From Chaunax sp. Z400 (lineage: Eukaryota > Chordata > Actinopteri > Lophiiformes > Chaunacidae): a DNA stretch of 64,000 bases. Position 1 is the stretch's first letter; each line of letters opens with the position of its first letter. The position numbers and the translations under genes were made by a program. This document shows, in pieces, positions 1-11,502 of this stretch. The notes beneath the pieces were generated by a model. That model was given only the letters and a program-made list of their open reading frames with translations. It was not told where the DNA came from and searched no databases. The stretch lies in contig CM075188.1 of assembly GCA_037577475.1 (NCBI GenBank), forward strand, positions 18,891,001-18,955,000, written 5' to 3'.

Positions 1-3000
1 CAGTGATGTGGAGCTGAGGTTTTATTTTTTTTAGGTCCTCCTCATGAGTGGAATTAGAAAAGGAGGCAGGTTGCATATCAGCATTTTTCATCCGTGAACC
101 ACAGTTTGATATCAAAACATGCAAACTTGTCAGAGTGTCGGAGCCAAAAAGCACCCTTGAATTCTTATTCAGACCCACTTGTTTCTGCATCAGCCCATCC
201 ATACATACTTCCATGCACTCTGCACAAACATACACCTACTTCAATAATTCTAAAACTTCATTCCAACTTCTTGTGGCTGCAGACACTCTCACAGTCGAAT
301 CCCGAAGGGCAGAGGCAGTTAGAGAGCTCAGCAGGGCAGAGGAAACTCATCAATAATGCAGCAAACAGAAGCAAATGGCTTTGTATGGTGGAGAGGAGCA
401 TCTGCCCTCAGGGCTTGTAGGTCCAGTCAGACCCTACAGGCAGAGTGATAGGCTGGTGCCCCCGGGGCAGCGGGCCACCGATGGCAGCATCAACCGAGGA
501 AGCCCTTCTGTTTGAATTAGATCTGCCAGACTTGGTGCATATATGTGTGTTTCTATATGTGTGTGTTCCTCGTTGTGTTTATTTTTGTGCGCGTGGGAGC
601 AGGGCGCAATGAGAACTATGTCCAGCTGTAACCATTAGCACCTCTGATTATTATCAGCGTGGTTTAATGCTTCGTGACAGGCCGAGATGTAGATAAACAA
701 ACATAGACAAAAACACACTCACTGATAGCAGCACATGAATATATGCACATGGGTGAGTGCAGAACATTGTGAGTAGCTGGCTTTCTTTTTTCTTTTCTTT
801 TTTTTAGCACCACCAGAACATTTCAACCACTATAGGCTATGTCACTGCACAATGTCACGCAGTACACTGAAACATTGATTCGGTTCATCATAAAGTTGGA
901 TATCTGTTTGATTTTGAATGGAATTTCCTTAGAGAAAAGTACTCAGAATACTTCATCCACTGGGATGCATACAACCCCCCTCTTGCTTTACCATGCCATA
1001 CAGATTCAAAGTGGCCATAAATCAACTAGAAATATGAGTTCTGATTTTCGCATACTCACTGTGCTCACTAACGAGACATCTCCACAAACAGAAACATGAT
1101 CTACCCCTGAAGGAAAACCCCAATTCCTCCAATACCAGAAGTATGTCGGGTTCTCTTACTGAGGTTCCCCGCTCCGTGTGATTGCTGCTTGCTGTAATTA
1201 TGACCAATACTAACCAGGATCAGGTTGTCCACAAGATGGTTGTGGGACATCAGTGTGGTTAAGAACTGTGCTGCTCCTTAGAAGCCTTGTCTGGGAAGTA
1301 ACGGCATCATCAGTCCTTCCTCTTACCACTTCCATATATCCAAATGACGCAAATTCTCTCATAAGTATGAGGACATGCTGGGTTTGAGTGTCAGACTTCT
1401 GCAGTTCAGTCTCAATCTCTGACATCGCTTTTGGAGTAAGGGATTGTGGGATTTGATTTAAACCTGCAGGTGGTTGCAGTGCAGTGGCTGTGGAACACAT
1501 TATTGCTGGGGTGAGCCTACTTTTAGCTCCCCGGCTTCGTCCCCCTCCACTTGCGAGGCAGAGTGACATTTATAGGGTCCCGTGCAGTGGTCTGTGACCG
1601 TGAAAACCGTTGTTGCTCTTGAATGCACATCCCACCCTTCCTGCCCCACAGCGTGTCAGTCAGATAGTGTAAAAATGTAGGATGGAAGGTTTGCAGAGCG
1701 AAGTAGTACCATTGACTGACTGCTCTCACTCAAAATATGGAAATGAGGGCTCCAAGTAGATTTTACACCAGCGACCTACAGGAACCTGTATGAAAATGAT
1801 TCTGCCTTTGTTATGTTCTGTCCTCTCTTTTTTATTCCAATCACCACACATTTTCTTTATAAATACATCACAAGAATGTTGTATTTACTTTATAAAGATC
1901 CAGTTCCATAATAATCACAATAAATGCTATTTAGTCTTTGTGATGTTTCATGTCTCTTCATTCTTTCCAAACTAGTCGGTTCTGTTTTGAGTACTGATTT
2001 CTGTCGTGTATCTTTTTCTACAAAACCATTTCATTTCTGATGACAACTGACAAAATGTCTCTTACTACACTGATAACTCACTGAACTCATTGTCAGTATA
2101 AATGCAGTGGGGGTTTTAAGTTTCCCCATCACACCTGTGTCAGACACATACTGGACTTAGCCTCTAGACTACTTGAAACAAAGCCATTCTCTTATGTACA
2201 CATCATAAACTGAGGTTTAAGGTGAAGACAAATAAACTTTCCAACACCAGGAGATGAATGTGAAAGTAGTCTTACAGTGTCAAACTCTGCACACATATTC
2301 TAAACAGCGAAGTTTAAACACAGAAGTAACAATAAGCAAAACACATTTTTGAGAGAAAAGGATAGCTGCGCCTTTACAAGCTAAAATTTCCCAATATTAA
2401 CAGTAATGCTGCACATCTGTATGCTTGTTCAAGTAGAAATATTTTATGATTTTGCTATTAAATTGGATGATTTTATGACAAGGATGTTTTTTTTATTATA
2501 GAAAACACATGCACTTCAAAGAGCATAAGGAATGGAGAGCCTGCAATGGAACTAGAATATTCCTCCTTTTAAGACTGGGCGAAAACAAGTTGATTTAAAA
2601 TTAAAGTGAGTTGCTGTTCCTGGGAGAAAATAGAGGAAATGTGAAGGGAAATGAGGGTTGTGGAATGTCTGGCACCGGTGTGTGACTGGTTGGCTGGTTG
2701 GTTAGCTGGTTGGCTGGCTCTATAAATGTGGCTTTTCATAGATATTTATACATATAAGTCCTAAAAGACGCCCCAGAAACCACCGTCACTTACCTCACAC
2801 ACACCACCATGTTCCTAGCAGACGCATAGTTGCATGGTTCAGAAGCATATGCCGATATTATTTAGTCTTCCACTTTAAATTCCCATTATGACATACATAT
2901 ACAGTGCATTCATTAATATACTCAGTTACCACTCTTTTCACTCAACTCATCACACTCTCACATGCGGGACCGATAAACCCCAAAGTGCTCCTTTATCGCT

Positions 3001-3668
3001 TTCAATTATTTATTTTACACTGTTTATATTTCTGTATGTCAAAATCATCAGGCAAAGTATGCTCCAACATGTTGATTTAAGAGAACATTTACATAGGCCG
3101 TTCTCTTTCCTCTTGATCCTTTGTCTCCCACTTTCCATTCCTAACCAGAACCACATTGACCTTGCCTTTAAACAGAGCACACTGAAAGCAGATCTATGCG
3201 CAGAAATGAGCGGGGTGGGTGCATACAGAGCTGGGCTAAAGCCAGACTAATAACTGTACCATATTAACAGGTTACAGAAAAAACATGTTTTTACATGTAG
3301 TGGGCTAAAGTCAAATAAACTGAGGGTTTGCTATAAGCTTTGCCCAGCGTTCTGAATGATTACCTTGTCAAAATTACTTGGGAAGTGTATTCATCCAGCC
3401 ACTGATGAAGCTATTAGAGGGACTGCGTTGAGGTCTGCACCCTGATTTTCAGCATGTTGTAAGTTTAATTCAATTACCTGAATTTCAGGTTAATTCAATA
3501 GACCAAAAATGTTTGTAATGAAAATATATACATTTCCTGCCATCCAGCAGTCTTCTGCACTAGAGAGAAAAGTGAAATGTTTGAAATAGGATAGCGCAAC
3601 AAGAAAAGCTTTAAGCCGTAATAAGTCAGATTTATACTGCTCCATAGAACCAAATGACCACAATATGT
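1..3668. other. Non-coding stretch, no gene seen
   Basis: No supportable exon. Local points of note are a short GC-rich patch near 455-515 with several CpGs in otherwise AT-rich DNA, a pyrimidine run at about 781-806 ending in TAG that resembles a splice acceptor without a convincing exon after it, and a 119-codon minus-strand open frame at 1210-1569 with no domain I recognise. Microsatellites are rare here. Confidence 0.6.
2686..2719. repeat. Short CTGGTTGG minisatellite
   Basis: About four imperfect units built on CTGGTTGG lie in tandem, immediately followed by CTATAAATG. The array is too short to be a classical minisatellite. The TATAAA-like string after it is probably chance in this AT-rich context. 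Confidence 0.6.
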
Positions 3669-3676
3669 CTGTGTGT

Positions 3677-3725
<49 letters not shown>

Positions 3726-3737
3726 GGGGGGGGGGGG
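3669..3737. repeat. TG microsatellite joined to G29 homopolymer
   Basis: An alternating TG run (one interruption, TGTATG) passes directly into 29 consecutive G residues at 3709-3737. TG tracts can adopt Z-DNA and long G runs can form quadruplexes. The G-run length may be unreliable because homopolymers are error-prone in sequencing and assembly. Confidence 0.95.
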
Positions 3738-4967
3738 TAATTTGGGTTGATCAATACTTCTAAAGTCAAAACCTACTTAAAGTCCTCATGACACAATGAA
3801 GACAAACGATGAAGATGCATGCTCTATGAGATTTACATTAAATCATTAAATATAGGCTGCACAGCCATATCAATTTTTATTTGTTTTATTGCAATGCAAA
3901 CGTCAGCTATAAACAGTAAAAAAAACAACAACAACAGGAAATAGAGTTGTTATTTACATATTCATTCACTCATAATATTAAAATATTAATCCTGTCATCT
4001 TTACATTATGCATGTTAAGTTCCAGACATTCATCACGTCTCGCTTTTGATTTCTCTTTGTAACAAATAAAGTAAATAAACAATTTTAAGGTGATGAAATG
4101 AGAGATACTGTAGGACTGACTGTCACTGTTAATGGTTCACCATCTGTGTGACCGGCATCGCAACGTGACATTATAGATTCAAGGCATGATAAAGCAGCAG
4201 CATGATCATCATTGCATGTTAAAACACAACACATATTGGGTTTTCTGGCTTCATCATTTCTATTATACAAATGTGTTTGTAAATGTCAAATGTGTACCAC
4301 TGTAGGGAGAGATGATGTCCATCAATGCTGTAATTAGCAGCTCCATATACAGACAATATTAAGTCTCATTTTCTCCTTAAAGAGAGAGCAAACTTCACAT
4401 ATGCACACGATGTTTAATTCAATTAGGAATGTCCAATACTCAAAGGCATGAAACATCTGATAGTATAGCCGAAGGGTAGATTTAAAAAGATTTAAAGTAC
4501 TGGTATGTAGATTTGGCTCACAATCTTATCCCTACCAAATCAAAAGAAGTGATTAGGGACTGTGTGGTCATGCTCAGGCCCTCGTATGTGGATTGGCAAC
4601 TCAGACCTGTGGCCTTCTTGTTAGAGGGTCAGTCATTGTGACCATTAGATATTCCCCGTGGGATCTTGACTTTATTGTGCCATTTAATGTGTCTGCCCCG
4701 GTTTCCGTCTTCATAGAGGTCAAAAATTGGTCCGACAATAGCAAACACGCTGTGGGCATGTAATGATTTGGCAGAGATCCATTTTTTTTCTGCGGGGACA
4801 ACTGTACATTGTATCTCATACATCATTATGTACATATTGTATTGGATGGATTTTTTATTTATTTATTTAATTTTGGTTCGAATCTATGACTGATGCAGGG
4901 TTAGCTACTGGCAGGAAGACTATTTTTTAATTAGCTGTGTATGTAAACAGTCATTCGGTACCTTGAT

Positions 4968-4968
<1 letters not shown>
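3738..4968. other. AT-rich non-coding stretch
   Basis: I see no exon or recognisable element. Short open frames on both strands here (60-72 codons) are of chance length. Confidence 0.55.

Positions 4969-5021
<53 letters not shown>
4969..5021. repeat. AC dinucleotide microsatellite
   Basis: An uninterrupted AC repeat of about 26 units, typical of teleost intergenic or intronic DNA and likely length-polymorphic. Confidence 0.97.
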
Positions 5022-5024
<3 letters not shown>

Positions 5025-5559
5025 CATTTGAATGCCTGCATGTTTATTCCAATTCTTCTGCCCTCTTTGATTTATTGTAATCCATGTTGTCAAGAGACAA
5101 TAAAAGTTTAAATCGAAACACAGCCTGTGCTCGGAGGAAGGTAATGGAAATCATTAGAGGACATCATTGTTGATTATTTTTGTGTGTGTCTGTTTTTACG
5201 TGTGCATTTGTATAACTGTGTCTATGTGAGCATCTGCAATAAATCTTACAGTATCTGACTGCCCTGCATCTGTGAGCCTCAGTGGCTCTGAGACACACTC
5301 ATGCTTCCAGTTTGCACCTCTGTTTGCACACTTTAAGAGAGAGCGGTGTGCCAGAGTTCCAGTTATTACTCATAGCATTAGAACTTTTAAATAGGAAACC
5401 AAGTTGGATTTGTCTCGGTGGAGTCTCATACACAGACAATAGCTCATTGATGCTAGTGCAATGTCACTCCTGCCTTCTCACTCCCTTTGCGCCTTTAGGT
5501 GCTGACAGACTGATAGGTGGCTATTGTTCCACATCTGAATCAGAGGAAGGCAGACTGTG

Positions 5560-6050
5560 GCCTCTCCCCTGCTCTCTTGCTTCCCTCTTTCACTTTGCCC
5601 CCTGCTTTTCCTGAGCTCCATCTCTTAATTCTTTGCTCCTTTTCTATTTCCCTCTTTCTGTGTGTACCTTAATATTTTGATCTCACTTAAGCTTGGCTCA
5701 TCATCTGCTCGCCTCCCCTTTGTCCTATAGTCTCACTTCCTCCCTCTTATCTCTCGTCCTTCCTCCTGCCTGGCTCTTCCTCGTTGTGCATCTGTCGTTC
5801 TCACTCCCTCTCCTTTTATCTAATGACTGTACATATCCGTATATCCTTCCTCAGAGTGCCACAAGCCAATTGGCAGGTCACATTCTTTGTTCCTCCATCT
5901 GTTGGCTTGCTCTCCAATTTCACTTTATTGTCACTTTCATCTCTTTTACTACATTGTTTCCTCTCTTTCCTTGTCTCTCAGTCCGTCTGTGTCATCACCT
6001 CCTTCATTTGTCTTTGGATCCTTCTCCTCTCATAACTGTCTCCCCTCAAA
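5560..6050. repeat. Pyrimidine-biased low-complexity block
   Basis: The plus strand is dominated by C and T for nearly 500 bases, with many CTCTTT, TTCCTC and CCCTCT strings. This produces Leu/Ser/Phe-rich open frames in two plus frames that look like signal or membrane segments but come from base composition. It is too long and too diverged to be a splice-site tract, and is probably a decayed CT microsatellite region. Confidence 0.7.
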
Positions 6051-6475
6051 GCACCTAGGGGACCAATGTGGGGTGACTTCATGGTGAAAAGAATTTTTTT
6101 AAAGTTCAAAGCAAAGTTTGCTTGGCAGTGGAATTTTAAATTAAGACAACTATTATCTTCTACTAGTTCCTCTGTAGTGTCACGCTCTGATAATTGCAGC
6201 AGCACTTTGCGATAATTGAGGTGTTATCAAAATTCCACTGTGGTAACGATACCAGATATCTTGTGTTTTAAAAGTATCCTGTTAATGCAAGCAGCAGACA
6301 GGGATATTGGATCAAACAGTGTTCATGTCTGTCTATTTTTATATGAAATTGAAGTATTTGTTAAATCAAAGGAAGCGTTTGACATTTTTTCAAATATGCT
6401 TGCAATATGCTTTTTTTTTGTCATCAATTACATGAAACGATCAAGTTGCACACTTTGTTCTAAATAGTAAATATC
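6051..6475. other. Non-coding stretch
   Basis: No gene or recognised repeat. An 83-codon plus-strand open frame at 6216-6467 has no domain features. Confidence 0.5.
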
Positions 6476-6870
6476 AGACTACTCCCAGGAGCTGGAGAGC
6501 GTAGTTTAGCAAAGAGACTTCAAACACATGGAAACAGCTTTTGCCCACGCTGCCTACCGGTGCCTGGAGTCTGTGCAGTTTGTCTGGAAACTTCAGGGTG
6601 ATGACATGATTCAAAGTTACTTTATCTGGCCAAGAAACTGCCCCAGACTAAAATTACAAGGTATTTTCACTGTTTAAATAAACTAAGTATGTTGATGTAT
6701 GTATGTTGTATGTTGATTCATTTATCTTCCTCTATCTTTGGTCGCTATACCTTTGGACAGGGCCGCCAAGCGTTTACCCTAATTACTGTCTTTATGCTAA
6801 GCTAAGATAACCTGTTGTTGACTGTAGCTTCATATTTAATACAGATCTGAGAGACTCACAGAGACTCATC
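6476..6870 (+). repeat. Teleost dispersed repeat, family A copy 1
   Basis: Degenerate copy of a teleost repeat whose ends are inverted and contain the string GCTAAGCTAAG. Recognisable pieces are TGGCCAAGAAACTGCCCC near 6630, CCTTTGGACAGGG near 6750, TTATGCTAAGCTAAG near 6792 and TGTAGCTTCATATTTA near 6824. The same pieces recur at 11.2-11.5 kb and 40.0-40.9 kb. The class is probably a non-autonomous DNA element with long inverted ends. This rests on memory of the family and on the within-window similarity. Confidence 0.6.
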
Positions 6871-7651
6871 TACGCAGGAGCAGCTGCTTCATAAAAAAAA
6901 GAAAAAGAAAGAAAGAAAAGAAAAGCAGGTCAGCAACAAAGCAGAGCGGTGTTCCTGTGGAAAGGGGCTGCATACTCAACCGGGCAATCAAATGCAATAA
7001 ATGAAAAATGCGGTGTGAGTCCTGTTCCTTGTGCTGTAGGATATTTAGACTTTTATGCACGTCTGAAAAACACTTAAAAACATGACATGCGGCTTAAGAA
7101 AAGAACTCACGCCAGACTCAGTACACTACAGGGAAACGGTTTTGTTGGCTTGTGTTTAATTGGCTGCTGAGAGTGCTATTGATCCTCTCATGTCAGCTAG
7201 GTTAAGTTGAATTAATGAATACTAGGCCCATCAAAACAGCGTGTCAAAATACCATGAATTAGCATTTCAGTCAAGATGAAGTCTGAGTTAAAAATAGTGT
7301 TAAATTTGCCCCTTTTTGTGCAGCAAAACTGTTTCTAGTGAGGATCAATAGAACATTTCTGGATGCCTTACAATGTTATTGCAGCTTCTTACCATACAGA
7401 CACTTAATTTAAAACTACTTGTACTTAAATCGAAATGCAGCACATATATGTTACAGCTGTTTTAAGCGTGTAATGTAGTCAAAGAGGAATCTATTCATGT
7501 TGCATTCTGGCATCAGTCCACTGAGTGGCAGTGTCATGTCACAGCAAACACTCAGACAGGCACCCTATATGACCACACAAACACGTTCATGCACACCTTC
7601 AAACACAACTTCTTTCCAAGCAGTTAGAAAGATATATGGACAGAATGTGGG
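6871..7651. other. Non-coding stretch with short purine run
   Basis: Contains an A/G-rich run at about 6893-6926 that encodes a Phe/Leu-rich minus-strand open frame by composition only. No gene seen. Confidence 0.5.
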
Positions 7652-7690
7652 ACACACACACACACACACACACATGCACACATGCACATA
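7652..7690. repeat. AC microsatellite, interrupted
   Basis: About eleven AC units followed by ATGCACAC repeats. A simple repeat without coding meaning. Confidence 0.92.
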
Positions 7691-10600
7691 AGCAGACATG
7701 CACAGACACCTACATACAGTTCAGAATAATCTCTTCTGTCTCTGACAGCTCCAAGTGACACTTTACAATAACACTAAGGTCTGAGGGGAGAGAGGAAGTT
7801 GACTTAACGAAGTGTCTGGTAATGAAAGGTGGTCTGTCTCACAAAAAAGGTCAAAGTGGAACAGCCAGAACAGACCAGTCCCAGAACCAATCTGTCATAC
7901 ATTTGCTGTCTTAGCCTGGAAAGTGACCATTTATAGAGTGCCAAATCAAAATGAGGCAGACCATTTCAACAAGAGACACATACTTGTTCAAGATAATGGC
8001 CTGCAAGAAAACATCACAATGTAATGCTTTCTTTCATCTTTTTACATCAACTTTTATGAATGCATCATGTCATTTTCTCTTTTAACCATAAATCCCCAAA
8101 CTGCTGTGATTGTTTATTAAATACTGGATTCGTGGTCTTTGGAAATGTTAAATTATGTGATAGTACTTTTTAAGACCTTGTCCAGCATATTATAGCCAAA
8201 CATTGCCTGAAACTTGTTTTGAAATGTTCTCTACCTTTCAGAAGACTACTAAATACATGAGCCAACCCCCAACCTCCACAATACATGTATAAGTGTGTCA
8301 TGCACCACCACATCCTTACATCAAAAGCTATGGCAGTTGATTTAATTACACATAGTAGGACATAAAAGAGTGTCTCAGTCACAATGTAAACAGTGGCAGT
8401 AGTGGGGCTTTCAAACATGTTTTTAAAGCAAATGTTCCAAAATAAGAATGTCCATTCTTTCTTTATTTCACTGTATGTATGATACGTCTTCATTCAGCAC
8501 ACCTATATCTCCTGTACTGCATGTCTACATTCGCTTGGCTTTCATTTATGAAGAATGAAGGAGTAAGCCTGTGTCTGGCACACCAATACATGATACTGCA
8601 TACATTCATTTCAGACAGAATCCTGTTTACTCCTTAAAAGTTCAATGTGTAAATGCTATGCGATGTTGAAACACAGCTAAAAGACTATACTGGCTGTGTT
8701 TGCACAGTGATGTATTGCATTTGGAACCTTGCTTTCAGTGAAAGTTATTGTCTAACCTTTAGATACAAGGACCCTCAGGGTTTGACAGCTAAACATGAAT
8801 TTTGTATGTGTTTAGACTTCATACACAGCTTGTACACTATAGTACAATAGTGAAGCAAAGCTGCTATGGGTAAAAAATCAGATATTTTCCTATTTGTTAC
8901 TGTACTGTATATAAAACACATGTAGATGGCAAGTCCTTGCCAAGGGTTCTTCTTCTTTTTGTCATATATAAAGACCGAAATCATAATTTCTATACACAAC
9001 AACTTTATGAAAGTCTTATGACTCAAATTCATTGAGGTTTCTTTTAGGATGCACAAATATTAACCAATGGTTAGCATAATCGTTTCTCATTATTACATCT
9101 GATTGCATAAATATACAGTATGATTCAGTGGTTACCAGCAAAACAACTTTCTTTTATACATAAATAAGCAGAAAGTAACTTTTATAAGCACACAGCGAGT
9201 AATTCGGCCTTCGTTTTATCACATTGGTGACACAAACACACAGTCAATGCACCTTATGGTTTCAGACTGAAAATGTAGAACCTTATTTCTAAGAAAGACA
9301 GAAGTTGCAACTATTGGGAACTTCGTGCAACGCTGGAGTTAAAAGTGGGTCTTTGGTTAGTGAACACTGACATGCAATCATGGATTTGTCATCTTTGTTA
9401 CCCTTTTCTCTGCTGGAATGGATTTTTCCTGTTTGGTGAAAAACTCATAGCAGCTGGAAATATCTCACTGTAACATCATATTGTCTGCTGTGGTCCCCAA
9501 TCCACTATAATCAAAAATACACCAAACAAAAAAATAAATTTAAGGGACATGACCTGGTTTACCTTTATGTTTCAGGTTATTTTTTCTTTCAAATTTAATT
9601 TTCCCTTCAGCCCGCACTTTTTTTTAATTAATTCGTACTTAGCATAGTGATTAACAAGCGAATTGTCAATACCACCTGTAAATAGAGCAAATTAAAGTGT
9701 AATGGACACATACACTGCCTCTTCTGAAATCCACTAGATAATGGAAAAAGGAGGGAGTCTTAACTCAACATCTAATGACAGTTTGAATCCCAGGAATAAT
9801 TGGTTGCACAGGGGAAAACAAAGGCAGCAAATGGGAAGGTATATAGTAGGACATAGCTTTTGGGTGATTTCTGTTATGGCAGCAGCAGCCAATTAATGCA
9901 ACTGTTGGTCTGTATACGTCTGGAGATGGTAGAACAAGCGCTTCCAGATGTGGAGTGGGCAACCTGCCTGTCAGGATCCAAACACAGGAACTTCCCCCTG
10001 ATGGTGGGGATTAATCAAAGTCAGGGGAATCTCTACAACACGATGAAGAGGCAGTATGTGTGTCTCTTTGTGTGTTTTTATTTGGGGAAGGATGCATGCT
10101 TTTTTTTTAAAAACATTTTTGTGTGTGCATGACTAACAAATTCCTGTATAAAAAGATGGTGTCCTTGCCAAGTCCGTTGATTTGCTGTCCGCTGCCTAGA
10201 GAAGGAATTCAACCCTTCACTTCCATTGATGGTGCCCTTTGGGAAGAGACTAATACTAAGGTTATTATGGGAAACATGTAGTCATGCTGGCATGTGCATA
10301 TTAACAACCAACCAAAATGTATGATATTTTTCCCTAAAATTTCAATCTGATTAGAAATCATCACATGTGTATACACAATAATCACTCGGTCAAAACAATT
10401 CTACCACATCCCTAATGATGGTTTTCATATTCAAAGTCTTGCTCATGGAACCTCATGAGCTTGTGTCAGAAGCAATCAAATTGGGTTTGCAGCCTTTCAT
10501 GGAAGACTTGCAGACTTTGTCATAATCTCGAGGGGTTGGTGCAATTTAAAACTCAGGCTACTGCCCTCTTCTATCAGTTGAGGGCTTTGGTAGGTTAATG

Positions 10601-10977
10601 GCATTCCACTAACTTTCTCTTAATGCATTTTTCACTCTTTGATTCATGCCCCAGTGCACTCTTTTTCAGCACTTCCATACTATCTGACAGGACATCACGT
10701 CCTGGCGTTTATCAATTAATTGCACACTGCTCCTGGGTGCCATTGTGAGCCAATGAGATTTTTTTTCCGGGTAAATGAGTGATGCACGTCTTCTCAGAGG
10801 TTCCCTTGATGGAGGAGAGTAATTACTCACAGCCAAAGCTTTGGCCAGATATTTGGGTCCTGTGGCAACCTGTTGTGACATCAGTGGTCGTCAATGCAAG
10901 GTGCTTCAACAACAACCAGAAATACATGTAGACTGGAACATTTATCACTGTCCTATTTCACATTCTTATGGAGTTGT
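7691..10977. other. Long non-coding stretch
   Basis: Roughly 3.3 kb of AT-rich DNA with no exon, transposon or microsatellite that I can support. Open frames of up to 107 codons on the minus strand (8170-8493) lack any recognisable motif. Confidence 0.55.
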
Positions 10978-11008
10978 GGCAATCTACAACATTGTGTTGT
11001 AGATTGCT
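10978..11008. other. Perfect short inverted repeat (hairpin)
   Basis: CAATCTACAAC at 10980-10990 and GTTGTAGATTG at 10996-11006 are exact reverse complements around a five-base loop ATTGT. The stem extends by one more G-C pair (10979/11007) and a G-T wobble (10978/11008). It is too small for a typical pre-miRNA. Confidence 0.9.
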
Positions 11009-11224
11009 ATAGTGAACAGACCAACAGAATACTGAATTGGCCAAAAGTGTATTGTTAAGTGTGTGTTAAGGGAATAAGTTATGTACTTTATTAATGAGTG
11101 CTGGAAAAGGAAATCGATACAATTCTTATGTCTATGCATTAAAAATGAAGCTATACCTGTGAAGTGATTCGCTTATCTTAGCGTTAAAAATCTGTCTGTT
11201 CAGTACTTCTGGTAACCTCATGGT

Positions 11225-11502
11225 GATGCTAGGACTCTGGAAAGTCACTGCTCCTGCCATTGTCTGCAAATAAATAGTTATAGCATGTAATGCCACCTAA
11301 AACACTAATCCTTGTTCAAATGAAATACAATATATGTGTTTGTATGTATATTTTCTTTGGACGGGGCTGGATTAGCTGCTTCCCCATGCTTGCAGCTTTT
11401 ATGCTAAACTAAGCTAATTTAAAAAAGACAAGTGGTTCAAGTCATGTCTTCGCAAGAAAGCAAACAAGTGTATTTTTTCAAAATGTCAAACTATTCCTAT
11501 TA
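11225..11502 (+). repeat. Teleost dispersed repeat, family A copy 2
   Basis: Shares strings with the copy at 6.5-6.9 kb: AAGTCACTGCTCC near 11240, TTTGGACGGGG near 11356, TTTTATGCTAAACTAAGCTAA near 11397, and the end segment CAAGAAAGCAAACAAGTGTAT near 11452 running into AAAATGTCAAACTATTCCT. That last string is the terminal inverted end I remember for this family. It is diverged and partial. Confidence 0.65.

Noticed and set aside
2720..2730. TATAAA-like promoter after the CTGGTTGG repeat
   Set aside because: AT-rich context makes such strings common, and there is no initiator, CpG enrichment or downstream exon.
5693..6058. Leu/Ser/Phe-rich 121-codon frame that looks like membrane protein
   Set aside because: It is fully explained by the pyrimidine-biased sequence; overlapping frames look the same.
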